Below are positions 26,501 to 33,800 of a stretch of DNA of 60,000 bases, piece after piece. Source of the stretch: Nematostella vectensis (lineage: Eukaryota; Cnidaria; Anthozoa; Actiniaria; Edwardsiidae); contig NC_064040.1 in NCBI RefSeq assembly GCF_932526225.1, forward strand, positions 7,291,181 through 7,351,180, read 5' to 3'. Numbering within the stretch: the first letter of the stretch is position 1; each line of letters begins with the position of its first letter. The notes under the pieces are model-generated. The model saw only the letters and a program-made list of their open reading frames with translations, made no database searches and was not told the DNA's origin. The translations under genes were made by a program, and so were the position numbers.

Positions 26501-29500
26501 GGAAATTCCTGGGCATTTGAACCCCCTCCCCCCCCCCCCCGGAATTTCCAATCCCCTCCATGGGAGGGGGTATGGATATTTTCTGGAACTATACAATGCT
26601 AAAACATATTTCCTCCTTTTTCCAGATCTGGGTAACAACACACAAGTCCATGGTGGCAGTGGGTGGGGTTTGGTTACTGACATCAGTTATCATGCTACCC
26701 TGGTTTCTAGGCCTTTACTCCATAGACCATGGGGACCTGCCGACCTTCATCTATCGTATGTTGTACTACTACAGGGTTGGCGATTACATGACCATCACTC
26801 GCTGTGTGTTTCCTGTGGTGTTTGTCTTTCTAGCTCTGCTCACCTTCACCAGCTTAAGGAGACAGACCAGGGTAAGTAAAGAGGGTCAGGACCCACCCTG
26901 TTTATTAGAGCAATGATCAAATTACACGTTTAAGCAATCAATAGATTTAATTGAATAGTTAAGGGAGATTGAGTTATGACTATCAAGATGGGACAAGAAA
27001 TCTATTTACCCGATCCCAGGGATGCTTTAGAAGAAAGAAAAAAATTTAGAGAAAATCAGTTGTCATTTTCGAACCATTCCAAGGTAGATCACTAGTGCAC
27101 CTTACCCCGCATTTTCCTCTACACACATACTGGACCCATTCCATTTTCAACATCTTCCCTGTAGTCCTTCTAGATATAACTTACCGCAGAATACATAGGT
27201 CTTCAACATATTTCCTGTCATCTTTCTAGATACACAGCAGAGTGAATGGGTCTGACTTATTTTTCAACATCGTATTATTTTGATATACCGCAGAGTAAGG
27301 TCTGACTTGTTTTTCATCTTGCCTGTATGTTTTTAGTTGCAATGGTAGGCATAAACCGCTAAGTCTAAAATGTGTTTTATACTAGTTTATTAAAATACAC
27401 TGTTTGGAGCAGTCCATATCTACAACAATGAGTTAAGTCAGTTAAATGTGAAGCACATTCTATGCTATACCTTAATCTATGTTATACAAATACTTAAGCA
27501 TCCCATTTCTTGTAGTTCTGATATTTCCCCTTTTACATTCAGTTTATCGAAGGCAAGTTATCCATGCAAGCTGCCCACCAAGGAACGAAGCTGATTGCAA
27601 CCCGGCGTCGCACAGAGGCCCATGCAGCTGCCACCATCTTTATCACCGTGGCGACTTATGTGATAACCTGCATTCCTCTCATACTATACGGTATCGTCAC
27701 AGAAAACACCAGTAACCTTGCAGGCACTGAGTTCCTGAAGTGGTTTGCGGCCCTTGCCAACTACTCTCTATACATCTCCAGTGTGTGCAACCCATTTATT
27801 TATATGGTTAGGTGTAACCGATTGAGCTGGGCTCTGAAAAAGTTCTGTCAAGACCCATGTGGGAAGAGTGAGCTCAACACTCGGCAATACATCACTACAA
27901 CTCATACGTGTATCAGGTTACCACAGAGGAAGGGTATCTCATTGACTGACATCAGCGAGCTCAATTTCATGACTGAGAGATCTTTGTGTAAGAATGTGAC
28001 TGGATGGAATAAATTAGGTTACAATCATAAAACAAACAAGGTGGAGGCTTCAAGTCCAATAAGTGGAGTAGATAATGAAGCATTTACTGTCGAAGCAGTA
28101 GAACTAGAGGACAAAACCAGCAACCTAGATGAGTGCTTTTAAAAGCTGTCGATATGAAACATTATATAAGATAGATGATTAAAACAAAATAGTGTAGATA
28201 GTAGGGGATAAGGAATGAAATCAAGCAGGGACAAACACAGGTTGGCTAGCAAAAACAACTTTTTAGAAGCTATGGAACCCAATGCCATTGAGAATCAATG
28301 AAACCATAGGGCATTTAAAAAATTGGGAAAAATGGATGTCACATAGGAGCTGCAATTGTAGGTGATGAGGCCAACCTGGAGACCAACATGATGAAGGTTG
28401 AAGGATAAATACCTTTAGCAATATCATAGCCATAATCTCCATACACAAAACTGACAAAGATAGCATGTATGATCTAAAGGCTAGAGTAATTTATGGTTTT
28501 ACTATCAACTAAAAATATATTTTCATCATACACACATTAGCTAAATAGAATTTCATATTTCAAAGTGTTCTTACTATTATTTGTTTATCATCAAAGCTGT
28601 GAAAAATAAACATGTAAAATTTAAAAGAAAAGACAAAAGACAAAAGCAAGGAAAAAAACAAAAAGGAAAACACCAAAAAAGCATATTAGCATAAAAAAGA
28701 TGTTAACATAAAAAAAATAGAAAAGAAAAGGAAAGAAAAAAGGGAAACAAGTAAAAAGAATACTTATATTAATATTATAACTTGCATGTAACTGCGGTAT
28801 TGTTTTCACTCTGGGTATAACTAAAAGTCTTTTTTTTTTGTTGTTGATTAATTTACCGTCAACTTTTGCTATTATGGGAATGCATAGGCCCATTATTTAA
28901 TGCCCATTATTTAATGCCATTATTTAATGCCCATTATTTAATGCCCATTATTTAATGCCCATTATTTAATGCCCATGATAGTAAAAGTCTGTATTAACAA
29001 TAGTTACATCCGTCCTATTGAGGATACAAATTTCTAGTGCTAATTAATTTTTAGTTCTAATGCATGTAACTGCGGTATTGTTTTCACTCTGGGTATAACT
29101 AAAAGTCTTTTTTTTGTTGTTGTTGATTAATTTACCGTTAACTTTTGCTATTATGGGAATGCATAGGCCCATTATTTAATGCCCATTATTTAATGCCATT
29201 ATTTAATGCCCATTATTTAATGCCCATTATTTAATGCCCATTATTTAATGCCCATGATAGTAAAAGTCTGTATTAACAATAGTTACATCCGTCCTATTGA
29301 GGATACAAATTTCTAGTGCTTCATGGGTATCAAATATGATGAGCAAAACTTTTAGTTCCTGTTATGCTATTTATCTGCCTCAATATCTTGTATCAGTATC
29401 TTATCTCTTTTCAGAGTGACTAACTTCATAAAAGCTATACTTTAATAATTAAAATCAAATCCATACATGGATGGGATTTTGTGGATGGTTGCCATACATC

Positions 29501-30155
29501 AATAAGTTTTAGTTTCCTTGATCTAACTTCATTAGCTTTTGGATTGCTTTTACTTTTGGAAAGCAACCGCTTCAATTGTATTTGCAAAAATACAGAGGAT
29601 GACTTCCGCTTATCTAGAACGGCCCGGATGTTATCATTATTTTTATATTATTTTCGGGAGAAAATCGGAAAAGTACCTTTTGTTTCTCTTTCTGCTGTTT
29701 GAACTTGGATCTTTTCCGTGGAGGAGATATCTGCCCAGGTTGTAATCCTGGCATCATCTTGGGCAGACCTACAAGAAAAAAAAAAAACAAGATAAGGCGA
29801 ATTCCAACCAAGCCATAATGAAATGTAAGTTATAACTTAATTTACTAATGTGGAGGGTTGTGTTAGAAATAGAATTGAAACAAGAAAAATCAGTATAAGA
29901 CAATGAAGTTGACAGGACCTTTCAAATATTTCTGTTTATTTGTTCTTCATTACTACCTGACATCGACACCACGTCTCTCTGGTGAACGCTGGTTGCGACG
30001 GAACTGTCATGTTTCGTATTTTCCTGAGCCGCGGACGGTTCATCTCTCTTTACGCGAACCACTAACGCCGCGGGCTTCTGTCGATCGGCAAGAAACTGCT
30101 CCTGGAAAGCCAGCAAGTCATCCTCTGTGTCCCTTTTCCCGGGTCGGGAAGACAT
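37..30155 (-). CDS. RPAP1: RPAP1, RNA polymerase II-associated protein 1 (3' end outside window)
   Basis: RPAP1 family members bind RNA polymerase II and help its assembly, nuclear import and link to Mediator. Reading exons by splice phase gives, 5' to 3': 30155-29957, 29768-29677, 17022-16971, 16813-16773, 15579-15490, 15371-15053, 14570-14101, 13546-13343, 12789-12622, 11607-11467, 10908-10642, 7194-7052, 6051-5640, 4382-4273, 3722-3557, 2576-2502, 2035-1887, about 1843-1705, 714-639, 200-37. Phases agree at every junction except between the 17th and 18th. About 1160 residues are present and align in order with vertebrate RPAP1; roughly the last 200 lie beyond the left edge. The start is the ATG followed by SSRPGKRD, matching the family N-terminus; a GTG four codons upstream is in frame but unlikely. 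Intron 2 (12.7 kb) holds a complete GPCR on the other strand. Most introns contain tandem arrays. Confidence 0.93.
349..622. repeat. Tandem array, about 66-bp unit
   Basis: About three full copies and partial ones of a unit running GAGGCGCTTATT...GCGCGTATCAATATTTTCC...AAGACAAGACATTTCATT. It lies in RPAP1 intron 19 and ends just before the exon 19 donor. Open frames across it are repeat artefacts. Confidence 0.85.
921..1065 (+). mobile_element. tRNA-derived SINE fragment
   Basis: The segment has an A-box-like TGGCACAGCTGG and a perfect B box GGTTCGATTCC 20-odd bases later, then a conserved tail (GGGTCGAG...TTCTCGCCCTTGC...) of the kind seen in anthozoan SINEs. It does not fold as a full tRNA, so I call it a SINE rather than a gene. 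It lies in RPAP1 intron 18. Family assignment is from memory of cnidarian repeats. Confidence 0.6.
1425..1515. repeat. Short tandem repeat, about 36-bp unit
   Basis: Three copies of CCGAGGAGGGAGGGGTGG... followed by GACCCCTCGATGTCT. It lies in RPAP1 intron 18. A poly-A/(CA)n tract follows at about 1668-1699. Confidence 0.75.
2128..2352. repeat. Tandem array, about 25-bp unit
   Basis: About nine copies of a unit like AATAAGCTATGAAGGCTTTGC. It lies in RPAP1 intron 16 between exons 16 and 17. No function is evident. Confidence 0.85.
2577..3556. other. RPAP1 intron 15, nothing recognised
   Basis: AT-rich intronic sequence. A further small RPAP1 exon may hide here, because the vertebrate protein has about 30 more residues at this point, but I could not identify one. 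Confidence 0.5.
3557..6051 (-). CDS. RPAP1: RPAP1 exons 13-15
   Basis: Exon 13 (6051-5640) encodes [12 protein letters not shown] through [20 protein letters not shown]. Its end is set by phase at CATGCAA followed by a weak GTTATT donor. Exon 14 (4382-4273) encodes [16 protein letters not shown]. Exon 15 (3722-3557) encodes [21 protein letters not shown]. All have counterparts in the same order in vertebrate RPAP1. The exon 13 donor lies inside a 34-bp tandem repeat, and the exon 14 donor is echoed by degraded copies downstream. Confidence 0.85.
3852..3947. repeat. Nested palindrome / long hairpin
   Basis: An inner inverted repeat has about 19-nt perfect arms and a one-base loop (AACGTTAACCGCCACCT, C, then its complement; about 3878-3918). 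It is flanked by outer complementary arms GCGACCACTTCAG and CTGAAGTGGTCG. It lies in RPAP1 intron 14. It may be a tiny palindromic MITE. Confidence 0.8.
4034..4330. repeat. Degenerate copies of an RPAP1 exon-intron junction
   Basis: Three diverged copies of roughly 80-90 bp sit left of RPAP1 exon 14. On the minus strand the farthest reads TACATGTCAGTGGTCATTCA, against TACATGTCAGCGGCCATACA in the real exon end, and each copy repeats the CATGAGCT-like boundary. Confidence 0.55.
4621..4974. repeat. Tandem array, 59-bp unit, six copies
   Basis: Six nearly identical 59-bp copies start GGGGTCGGAGGGGGGAAGG and continue into CGCCTGTTCCTTTTTGT. It lies in RPAP1 intron 13. It is G-rich on the plus strand. 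Reading frames through it in several registers are artefacts. Confidence 0.95.
5481..5660. repeat. 34-bp tandem array containing the RPAP1 exon 13 donor
   Basis: Five copies of TTTAGCATGAGGCAAAAATA followed by ACTTGCATGCCATC. On the minus strand the unit begins GATGGCATGCAA then GTTATT, which is the last 12 coding bases of RPAP1 exon 13 plus its splice donor. The copy nearest the exon is the coding one. Confidence 0.85.
6052..7051. other. RPAP1 intron 12, nothing recognised
   Basis: About 1 kb of AT-rich intron. A small imperfect repeat around ACTGGTTTAA at 6755-6800 is the only structure seen. Confidence 0.5.
7052..12789 (-). CDS. RPAP1: RPAP1 exons 9-12, helical repeat region
   Basis: Exons 12789-12622 ([16 protein letters not shown]), 11607-11467 ([16 protein letters not shown]), 10908-10642 ([33 protein letters not shown]) and 7194-7052 ([23 protein letters not shown]). 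They follow vertebrate RPAP1 in order and look like ARM/HEAT-type helices. The intron between the last two is 3.4 kb and is nearly all a 31-bp tandem array. The intron between 12622 and 11607 contains a MITE. Confidence 0.9.
7195..7534. repeat. Degenerate flank of the 31-bp array
   Basis: Diverged GATGATTNTGACTTAGTTG-like units, alternating with ATCATATGGCGTGA-type sequence, lead into the clean 31-bp array on the right. Confidence 0.5.
7535..10615. repeat. Large 31-bp minisatellite, about 100 copies
   Basis: About 3.1 kb of a 31-bp unit (TTGTTGTGCATGATTGTTGT followed by AGTTGACTTAG). Variants are single-base (GCGTGAT, GATCGTT, TTATGCA) and recur in blocks, indicating higher-order amplification. 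A degenerate island sits at about 9450-9610. The array fills RPAP1 intron 11 almost to the exon 11 donor at 10641. Confidence 0.97.
11737..12120. mobile_element. MITE with about 120-bp inverted arms
   Basis: The left arm (GTGGAACTAATTGCAGTAGA... to GGTGGAACATCC) and the right arm, read in reverse complement (ATGGAACTAATTGCTATAGA... to GGTGGAACATCC), match over about 120 bp around a unique centre. There is no coding capacity, which fits a non-autonomous DNA transposon. It lies in RPAP1 intron 9. Confidence 0.8.
13343..14570 (-). CDS. RPAP1: RPAP1 exons 7-8, RPAP1_C domain
   Basis: Exon 7 (14570-14101) starts with the [11 protein letters not shown] helix, runs through about 90 acidic, probably disordered residues and ends in [17 protein letters not shown]. 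Exon 8 (13546-13343) carries [28 protein letters not shown] and a helix with [11 protein letters not shown]. This is the most conserved part of RPAP1 (RPAP1_C). The junction is phase 0. An array of 50-60-bp units lies in the intron between them. Confidence 0.93.
13600..13995. repeat. Tandem array of 50-62-bp units
   Basis: About seven copies of GAGAAAGCGGAGGTCTTAGA followed by TGTCTACGGCGCGTGTGTAAA, with alternate units carrying an extra CGAAAAGGAGAAGGA. It lies in RPAP1 intron 7. Confidence 0.9.
15053..17022 (-). CDS. RPAP1: RPAP1 exons 3-6, including RPAP1_N region
   Basis: Exons 17022-16971, 16813-16773, 15579-15490 and 15371-15053. Exon 4 encodes [13 protein letters not shown], exon 5 [10 protein letters not shown] and exon 6 the SLFAQQF and KLVTGEGL motifs, then the conserved helix [19 protein letters not shown] typical of the RPAP1_N domain. 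The acceptor of exon 3 is a tandem NAG (CTTAGCAG), so a one-codon (Gln) splice variant is possible. Intron 4 is almost entirely a 74-bp minisatellite. Confidence 0.9.
15776..16758. repeat. 74-bp satellite filling RPAP1 intron 4
   Basis: About 13 copies of a 74-bp unit (TGACATAGCGTGATACTATT ... CTTGACTTGATGGGCGATAG). The last unit ends 14 bases from the exon 4 donor. Reading frames of 61 codons on the minus strand recur every 74 bp and are artefacts. Confidence 0.97.
17330..18120. repeat. 33-bp satellite
   Basis: About 24 copies of ACGCAAACTATGCGCACAAA followed by ACACGCTGACTAC. Because 33 is a multiple of three the array stays open in several frames on both strands, giving a false 289-codon frame. 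It lies in RPAP1 intron 2. Confidence 0.95.
18121..19190. other. RPAP1 intron 2, AT-rich stretch without recognised feature
   Basis: Low-complexity AT-rich sequence. A short direct repeat around CATGAAGCACGGTGTATATA (18863-18913) is the only pattern seen. Confidence 0.5.
19195..19282. repeat. Short tandem repeat, about 22-bp unit
   Basis: About four copies of CACTCACGGCGATCATTTT lie next to the end of the putative minus-strand gene at 19297. Confidence 0.8.
19297..19925 (-). CDS. Putative two-exon gene fragment, unrecognised
   Basis: Two open segments, 19925-19716 and 19658-19297, join in phase (A|TC) across a 57-bp intron with a GTGAGA donor and a pyrimidine-rich TTTGTTTTAG acceptor. Together they encode about 190 residues. 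The first part is helical and charged ([18 protein letters not shown]). The second has eight scattered cysteines and one hydrophobic stretch ([18 protein letters not shown]) that could be a membrane helix. I do not recognise a family, and no start exon was found upstream. It lies in RPAP1 intron 2 on the same strand, so it could also be an unspliced decoy or a gene relic. Confidence 0.3.
20486..28142 (+). CDS. Class A (rhodopsin-like) G-protein-coupled receptor, orphan
   Basis: Three phase-0 exons (20486-20893, 26626-26871, 27543-28142) give 417 residues. TM1 has the GN motif ([13 protein letters not shown]), TM2 has [10 protein letters not shown] with Asp2.50, and TM3 ends MMLDRYL (DRY motif). 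Exon 2 carries TM4 with its Trp ([14 protein letters not shown]) and TM5. Exon 3 carries TM6 ([19 protein letters not shown]), TM7 with NPFIY, helix 8 and a 100-residue tail. Missing class A hallmarks: no Cys at the start of TM3 for the loop disulfide, and TCIP in place of CWxP in TM6. The start ATG is followed by an N-glycosylation site (NVT). The ligand cannot be inferred. The gene lies inside RPAP1 intron 2 on the opposite strand; intron 1 holds a BEL/Pao relic and two MITEs. Confidence 0.9.
21746..22122. mobile_element. MITE inside the BEL/Pao element
   Basis: The 377-bp segment begins TTAGCTGAGGGGG and ends in the near-complement CCCCCTAGCTAA. Arms of about 60 bp (GGTTGCGCAGCCATAGGTAT...) are inverted, and a second inner inverted pair surrounds TATAAATCCATGAGTATAAA. 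It is non-coding. The TAGCT at each end may be a target duplication or part of the terminal repeat. Confidence 0.8.
22130..25570 (+). pseudogene. BEL/Pao pol relic: protease, reverse transcriptase, RNase H, integrase
   Basis: Domain order is protease-like ([11 protein letters not shown], about 22200), reverse transcriptase (about 22860-23520, with the YVDD box at 23468-23479), an RNase H region ([31 protein letters not shown]) and an integrase core ([23 protein letters not shown]), then a DUF5641-like tail (GDLVLVAD). In-frame stops are at 22544-22546, 23525-23527 and 23720-23722, with frame changes near 23770, 24170, 24720, 24950 and 25100. The first catalytic Asp of the reverse transcriptase appears replaced by Gly (SGVEAMFHQ). 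The element is dead; order and motifs identify BEL/Pao. Confidence 0.88.
26372..26593. mobile_element. MITE directly upstream of GPCR exon 2
   Basis: Inverted ends (TAGTTCCAAAAAAATGTATC... and ...GGATATTTTCTGGAACTATA) enclose about 220 bp rich in C-runs. The right end is 33 bp from the exon 2 acceptor at 26625, so the element may contribute the branch-point region. Non-coding. Confidence 0.75.
26872..27542. other. GPCR intron 2, nothing recognised
   Basis: Intron with a GTAAGT donor and a TTTTACATTCAG acceptor. It has weak internal repetition (TACCGCAGA.TA, ATTTTCAACAT) but no coding signal. Confidence 0.6.
28605..28610 (+). terminator. Possible GPCR polyadenylation signal
   Basis: The first AATAAA clearly downstream of the GPCR stop codon, about 460 bp away. 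The region is AT-rich, so the match could be chance. Confidence 0.35.
28788..29320. repeat. Tandem duplication of about 270 bp with internal 12-14-bp repeats
   Basis: Two copies (from 28788 and from 29062) share GCATGTAACTGCGGTATTG, a T-run, then six CCCATTATTTAATG-like units and GATAGTAAAAGTCTGTATTA. They are nearly identical, so the duplication is recent. It lies between the GPCR 3' end and RPAP1 exon 2. Confidence 0.9.
29677..30155 (-). CDS. RPAP1: RPAP1 exons 1-2 (N-terminus)
   Basis: Exon 1 (30155-29957) encodes the family's N-terminal signature, an acidic [10 protein letters not shown]-like segment, and later RDVVSM. It ends in phase 1 at a GTAGTA donor. Exon 2 (29768-29677) begins [12 protein letters not shown] and ends in a basic [13 protein letters not shown] stretch that could act as a nuclear localisation signal (inference). 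Both segments match the N-terminal order of vertebrate RPAP1. They stand 12.7 kb from exon 3 because intron 2 houses another gene and several repeats. Confidence 0.88.
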
Positions 30156-30293
30156 CGTCAATATCACGAATGAATGCTAGCAAACACCGACTCAGTGTTT
30201 AAATTTCCCCCTCGTGTCGTCCGCCATGTTGGAATATGAAAGCATGCGCAAATGAGATGTTGTTCAAAGCCCCGCGGGCTCAGAAAATACAAA
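30156..30293. promoter_or_regulatory. Divergent promoter shared by RPAP1 and MOCS3
   Basis: Only 138 bp separate the two start codons. The 9-mer ATGGCGGAC occurs at the MOCS3 start codon (30294-30302) and in reverse at 30219-30227, both inside YY1-like contexts (AANATGGCGG). An NRF1-like GCATGCGCAA lies at 30242-30251. There is no TATA box, as expected for a housekeeping bidirectional promoter. Transcription starts cannot be placed from the sequence. Confidence 0.7.
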
Positions 30294-30775
30294 ATGGCGG
30301 ACGGAACCGAGATAGAACAACTTAGAGAAGAAATCGCAAAACAAACAAAAAAACTTGAGCATATGAAAGCGATCCTTAGAGAGAAGGTGAGTGTTTATTT
30401 ATTCAATTTAAACCTTTTATCTCATTAAGTTATCGTAAAAACTAAGGTTGCCGCATTTTCAATTTTAGGAGAAAGAACTACAGTCAAGAATTAACATTCC
30501 CTCAAAGCAAAATGAGAAGACTAAGAATTTGACAAACTCTGAAATCTCTCGATATAGCAGACAGCTGATACTGCCTGAAATAGGAGTCAAAGGTACACAA
30601 CTTGTAGTATTCATTGAAATGCCTAATACGATCTTAGACTCTCTTAAATTAGCCTGATTTCTTCAAATGATCAGAGATCGTCTGCTATGCCTTCTCTCGC
30701 CTGAGAGGGAATTCCATTAGTTTTAAGTCTAATAAATTAGGATTCCAAAAAAAAAAACAGAACCCCCCCCCCCCC

Positions 30776-30807
<32 letters not shown>

Positions 30808-33800
30808 ATCCCTGATCACAGAAGGCCTGGATACATTTTTCTTGTACCCCATTGTTCTCATATATTATCCTTTTCCAGGTCAACAAAGTTTGAAGAGTTC
30901 CTCTGTCCTGGTTGTTGGGGCAGGTGGACTGGGATGCCCTGCTGCCTTGTATCTGGCTGCTGCCGGTATAGGTATGCCCTTTTTTTACGGTACTCTATGA
31001 CAGTGCTTCGTAACAATACATGGGCACTTGCTTTGTCCTGCCTTCTGCACAAGCATGAGTTTTTGTTTTGGTCATTTTATGTTTAGGCTGCTTAGGACTG
31101 GTGGATTACGATGTAGTAGATACCAGCAACCTTCATAGACAAGTACTGCACACTGAGGACAGAGTTGAAGTACCTAAAGTGGAGTCTGCGAAGCAAACAC
31201 TTCTAAGGTACAGAACCTTACAGTATAATAGCTTTTATAGAAAGGGTTTCTGGATCCACCACTGTGGATAAGCTCATTTCACCTCAAATAAGGCAAAGAA
31301 TCCCTCAGCAAGTATAGGTAAAATACTATAGGTAATAAAAAAAAATGTAAAATGCAACTTTTGAAATTTTAATGCAGTGTTTTGTGAAAGTGTCATTGCA
31401 ATTTGTAGCTTTTGTCTAGCGTTCATAAAAAAGCAAGATGTTCAATAAAAAATTCACTAAAAAAGGCTAAAATTTAGAAAAAAAATAGCCAGAAATGCAA
31501 CCAGCCAACAGCCATTGCACAAAGTCATGGCTTCATTAGTATCTCTTTGCAGTGCGCATGTGAAAGGTCTTCCCATTATATCCTTATGATTACAAATGCT
31601 AAACTCTGCGTTGCTGGTTTTTCTTTTGTTGAATCAAAAATAACAATCTTGTCTCCTCTTTGTTTCAGGCTAAATTCAGACGCCCAATACAATACCCACT
31701 GCCTCCAGTTAAACAGTGTGAATGCTCTTGATATTATCAACAAGTATGATGTCATTGTGGATGCTACTGACAATGTGGCCACGAGGTAGAGCTGTTACAA
31801 TTACATTACCAGGGGCAGATCTAGGGGTGGAGCAGATCTAGGGGTTGGGCAGATCTAGGGGTGGGGCGGATCTAGGGGTGGAGCAGATCTAGGGGTGGGG
31901 TAGATCTAGGGGTGGGGCAGATCTAGGGGTGGGGCAGATCTAGGGGTGGGGCAGATCTAGGGGTGGGCAGATCTAGGGATGGAGCAGATCTAGGGGTGGG
32001 GTAGATCTAGGGGTGGGGCAGATCTAGGGGTGGGGCAGATCTAGGGGTGGGGTAAGTCTAGGGGTGGGGTAGACCTAGGGGTGGGGCAGATCTAGGGGTG
32101 GGGCAGATCTAGGGGTGGGGCAGATCTAGGGGTGGGGCAGATCTAGGGGTGGGGCAGATCTAGGGGTGGGGCAGATCTAGGGGTGGGGCAGATCTAGGGG
32201 TGGGGCAGATCTAGGGGTGGGACAGATCTAGGGGTGGGGCTGATCTAGGGGTGGGGCTGATCTAGGGGTGGGGCAGATCTAGGGGTGGGGCAGATCTAGG
32301 GGTGGGGCAGATCTAGGGGTGGGGCAGATCTAGGGGTGGGGCTGATCTAGGGGTGGGGCAGATCTAGGGGTGGAGCAGATCTAGGGGTGGGGCTGCTCTT
32401 GGGGTGGGGCAGGTCTAGGGGTGGGGCAGATCTAGGGGTGGAGCAGATCTAGGGGTGGGGCTGATCTAGGGGTGGGGTGGATCTAGGGGTGGGGTGGATC
32501 TAGGGGTGGGGTGGACCTAGGGGTGGGGCGGATCTAGGGATGGGGCGGATCTAGGGGTGGGGCAGATCTAGGGGTGGGGCTGATCTAGGGGTGGGGCTGA
32601 TCTAGGGGTTGGGTGGATCTAGGGGTGGGGCTGATCTAGGGTTGGGGTGGATCTAGGGGTGGGGCAGATCTAGGGGTGGAGCAGATCTAGGGGTGGGGCT
32701 GATCTAGGGGTGGGGCAGATCTAGGGGTGGGGCAGATCTAGGGGTGGGGCAGATCTAGGGGTGGAGCAGATCTAGGGGTGGGGCTGATCTAGGGGTGGGG
32801 CGGATCTAGGGGTGGGGCAGATCTAGGGGTGGAGCAGATCTAGGGGTGGGGCTGATCTAGGGGTGGGGTGGATCTAGGGGTGGGGCAGATCTAGGGGTGG
32901 AGCAGATCTAGGGTTGGAGCAGATCTAGGGGGTTTGCTCAGTGGGCCCCGGCCTCCTTTAATAATAACAAGAAATATAAGGAAATCAACGGAAAAAACAA
33001 TATATCTGGCTATCCTTTTTTAAACCCTTGCTTTGCCCCCCCCTCCCCCCACTTTCTGGAACTTCTGGATCTGCCACTGATTACAGCCCAGTAACAAGGC
33101 CAGAGTCAATGTGTTTACCCTGGAAAAAACTCAATTTTTCAAGTCAAAACATTCTGCTCCTGTTCTATAGTCTACACATGGTGATACTCACTGCTAGTAA
33201 CGCTGCATGTAATTGCAGGTATCTATTGAATGATGCCTGTGTCTTAGCCAAGAAGCCACTTGTTTCTGGTAGTGCCTTGAGACTAGAAGGCCAGGTGAGC
33301 TTGTTTTGTATTAAGCATAGTGTAGACTGGGTTGTATATAACAATGATCAGTGTTTTAAAACTTGCCTTGTAGCTACATAGACAGAATTACTTTTAATTT
33401 TTACGGTTACTTGAAGTTGTGCATTATAGAACATAGTACTACACAGACTTTAAAGTAAAACAAAAGTAAAGTTTTTAAGCCTAACCTGTTCCTAATAAGG
33501 ATGGCTCTATTGAAGTTTATTGATCTGAAGTGTATAGGTTTGCTTAGTTCTAACACTGCTGGGTTATCATGATTGAAGAAGACATTCTTTTTTTTCTAGG
33601 TCCATTAATGAATGGATCGTTTACCAGCAGATGTTGTTAATGCACAATCCACAAATGAGTTTAAACAGAAATTAGAGAAGCATCTTTAATAGTTCTATAG
33701 ATCTTATTATAACTATTTATCAACAAAGAAATTACGTTTTTACCATTGCCTTTTTATAATTGTATTTTTTTATCTTAATATTCTTTATATCATATAGTAT

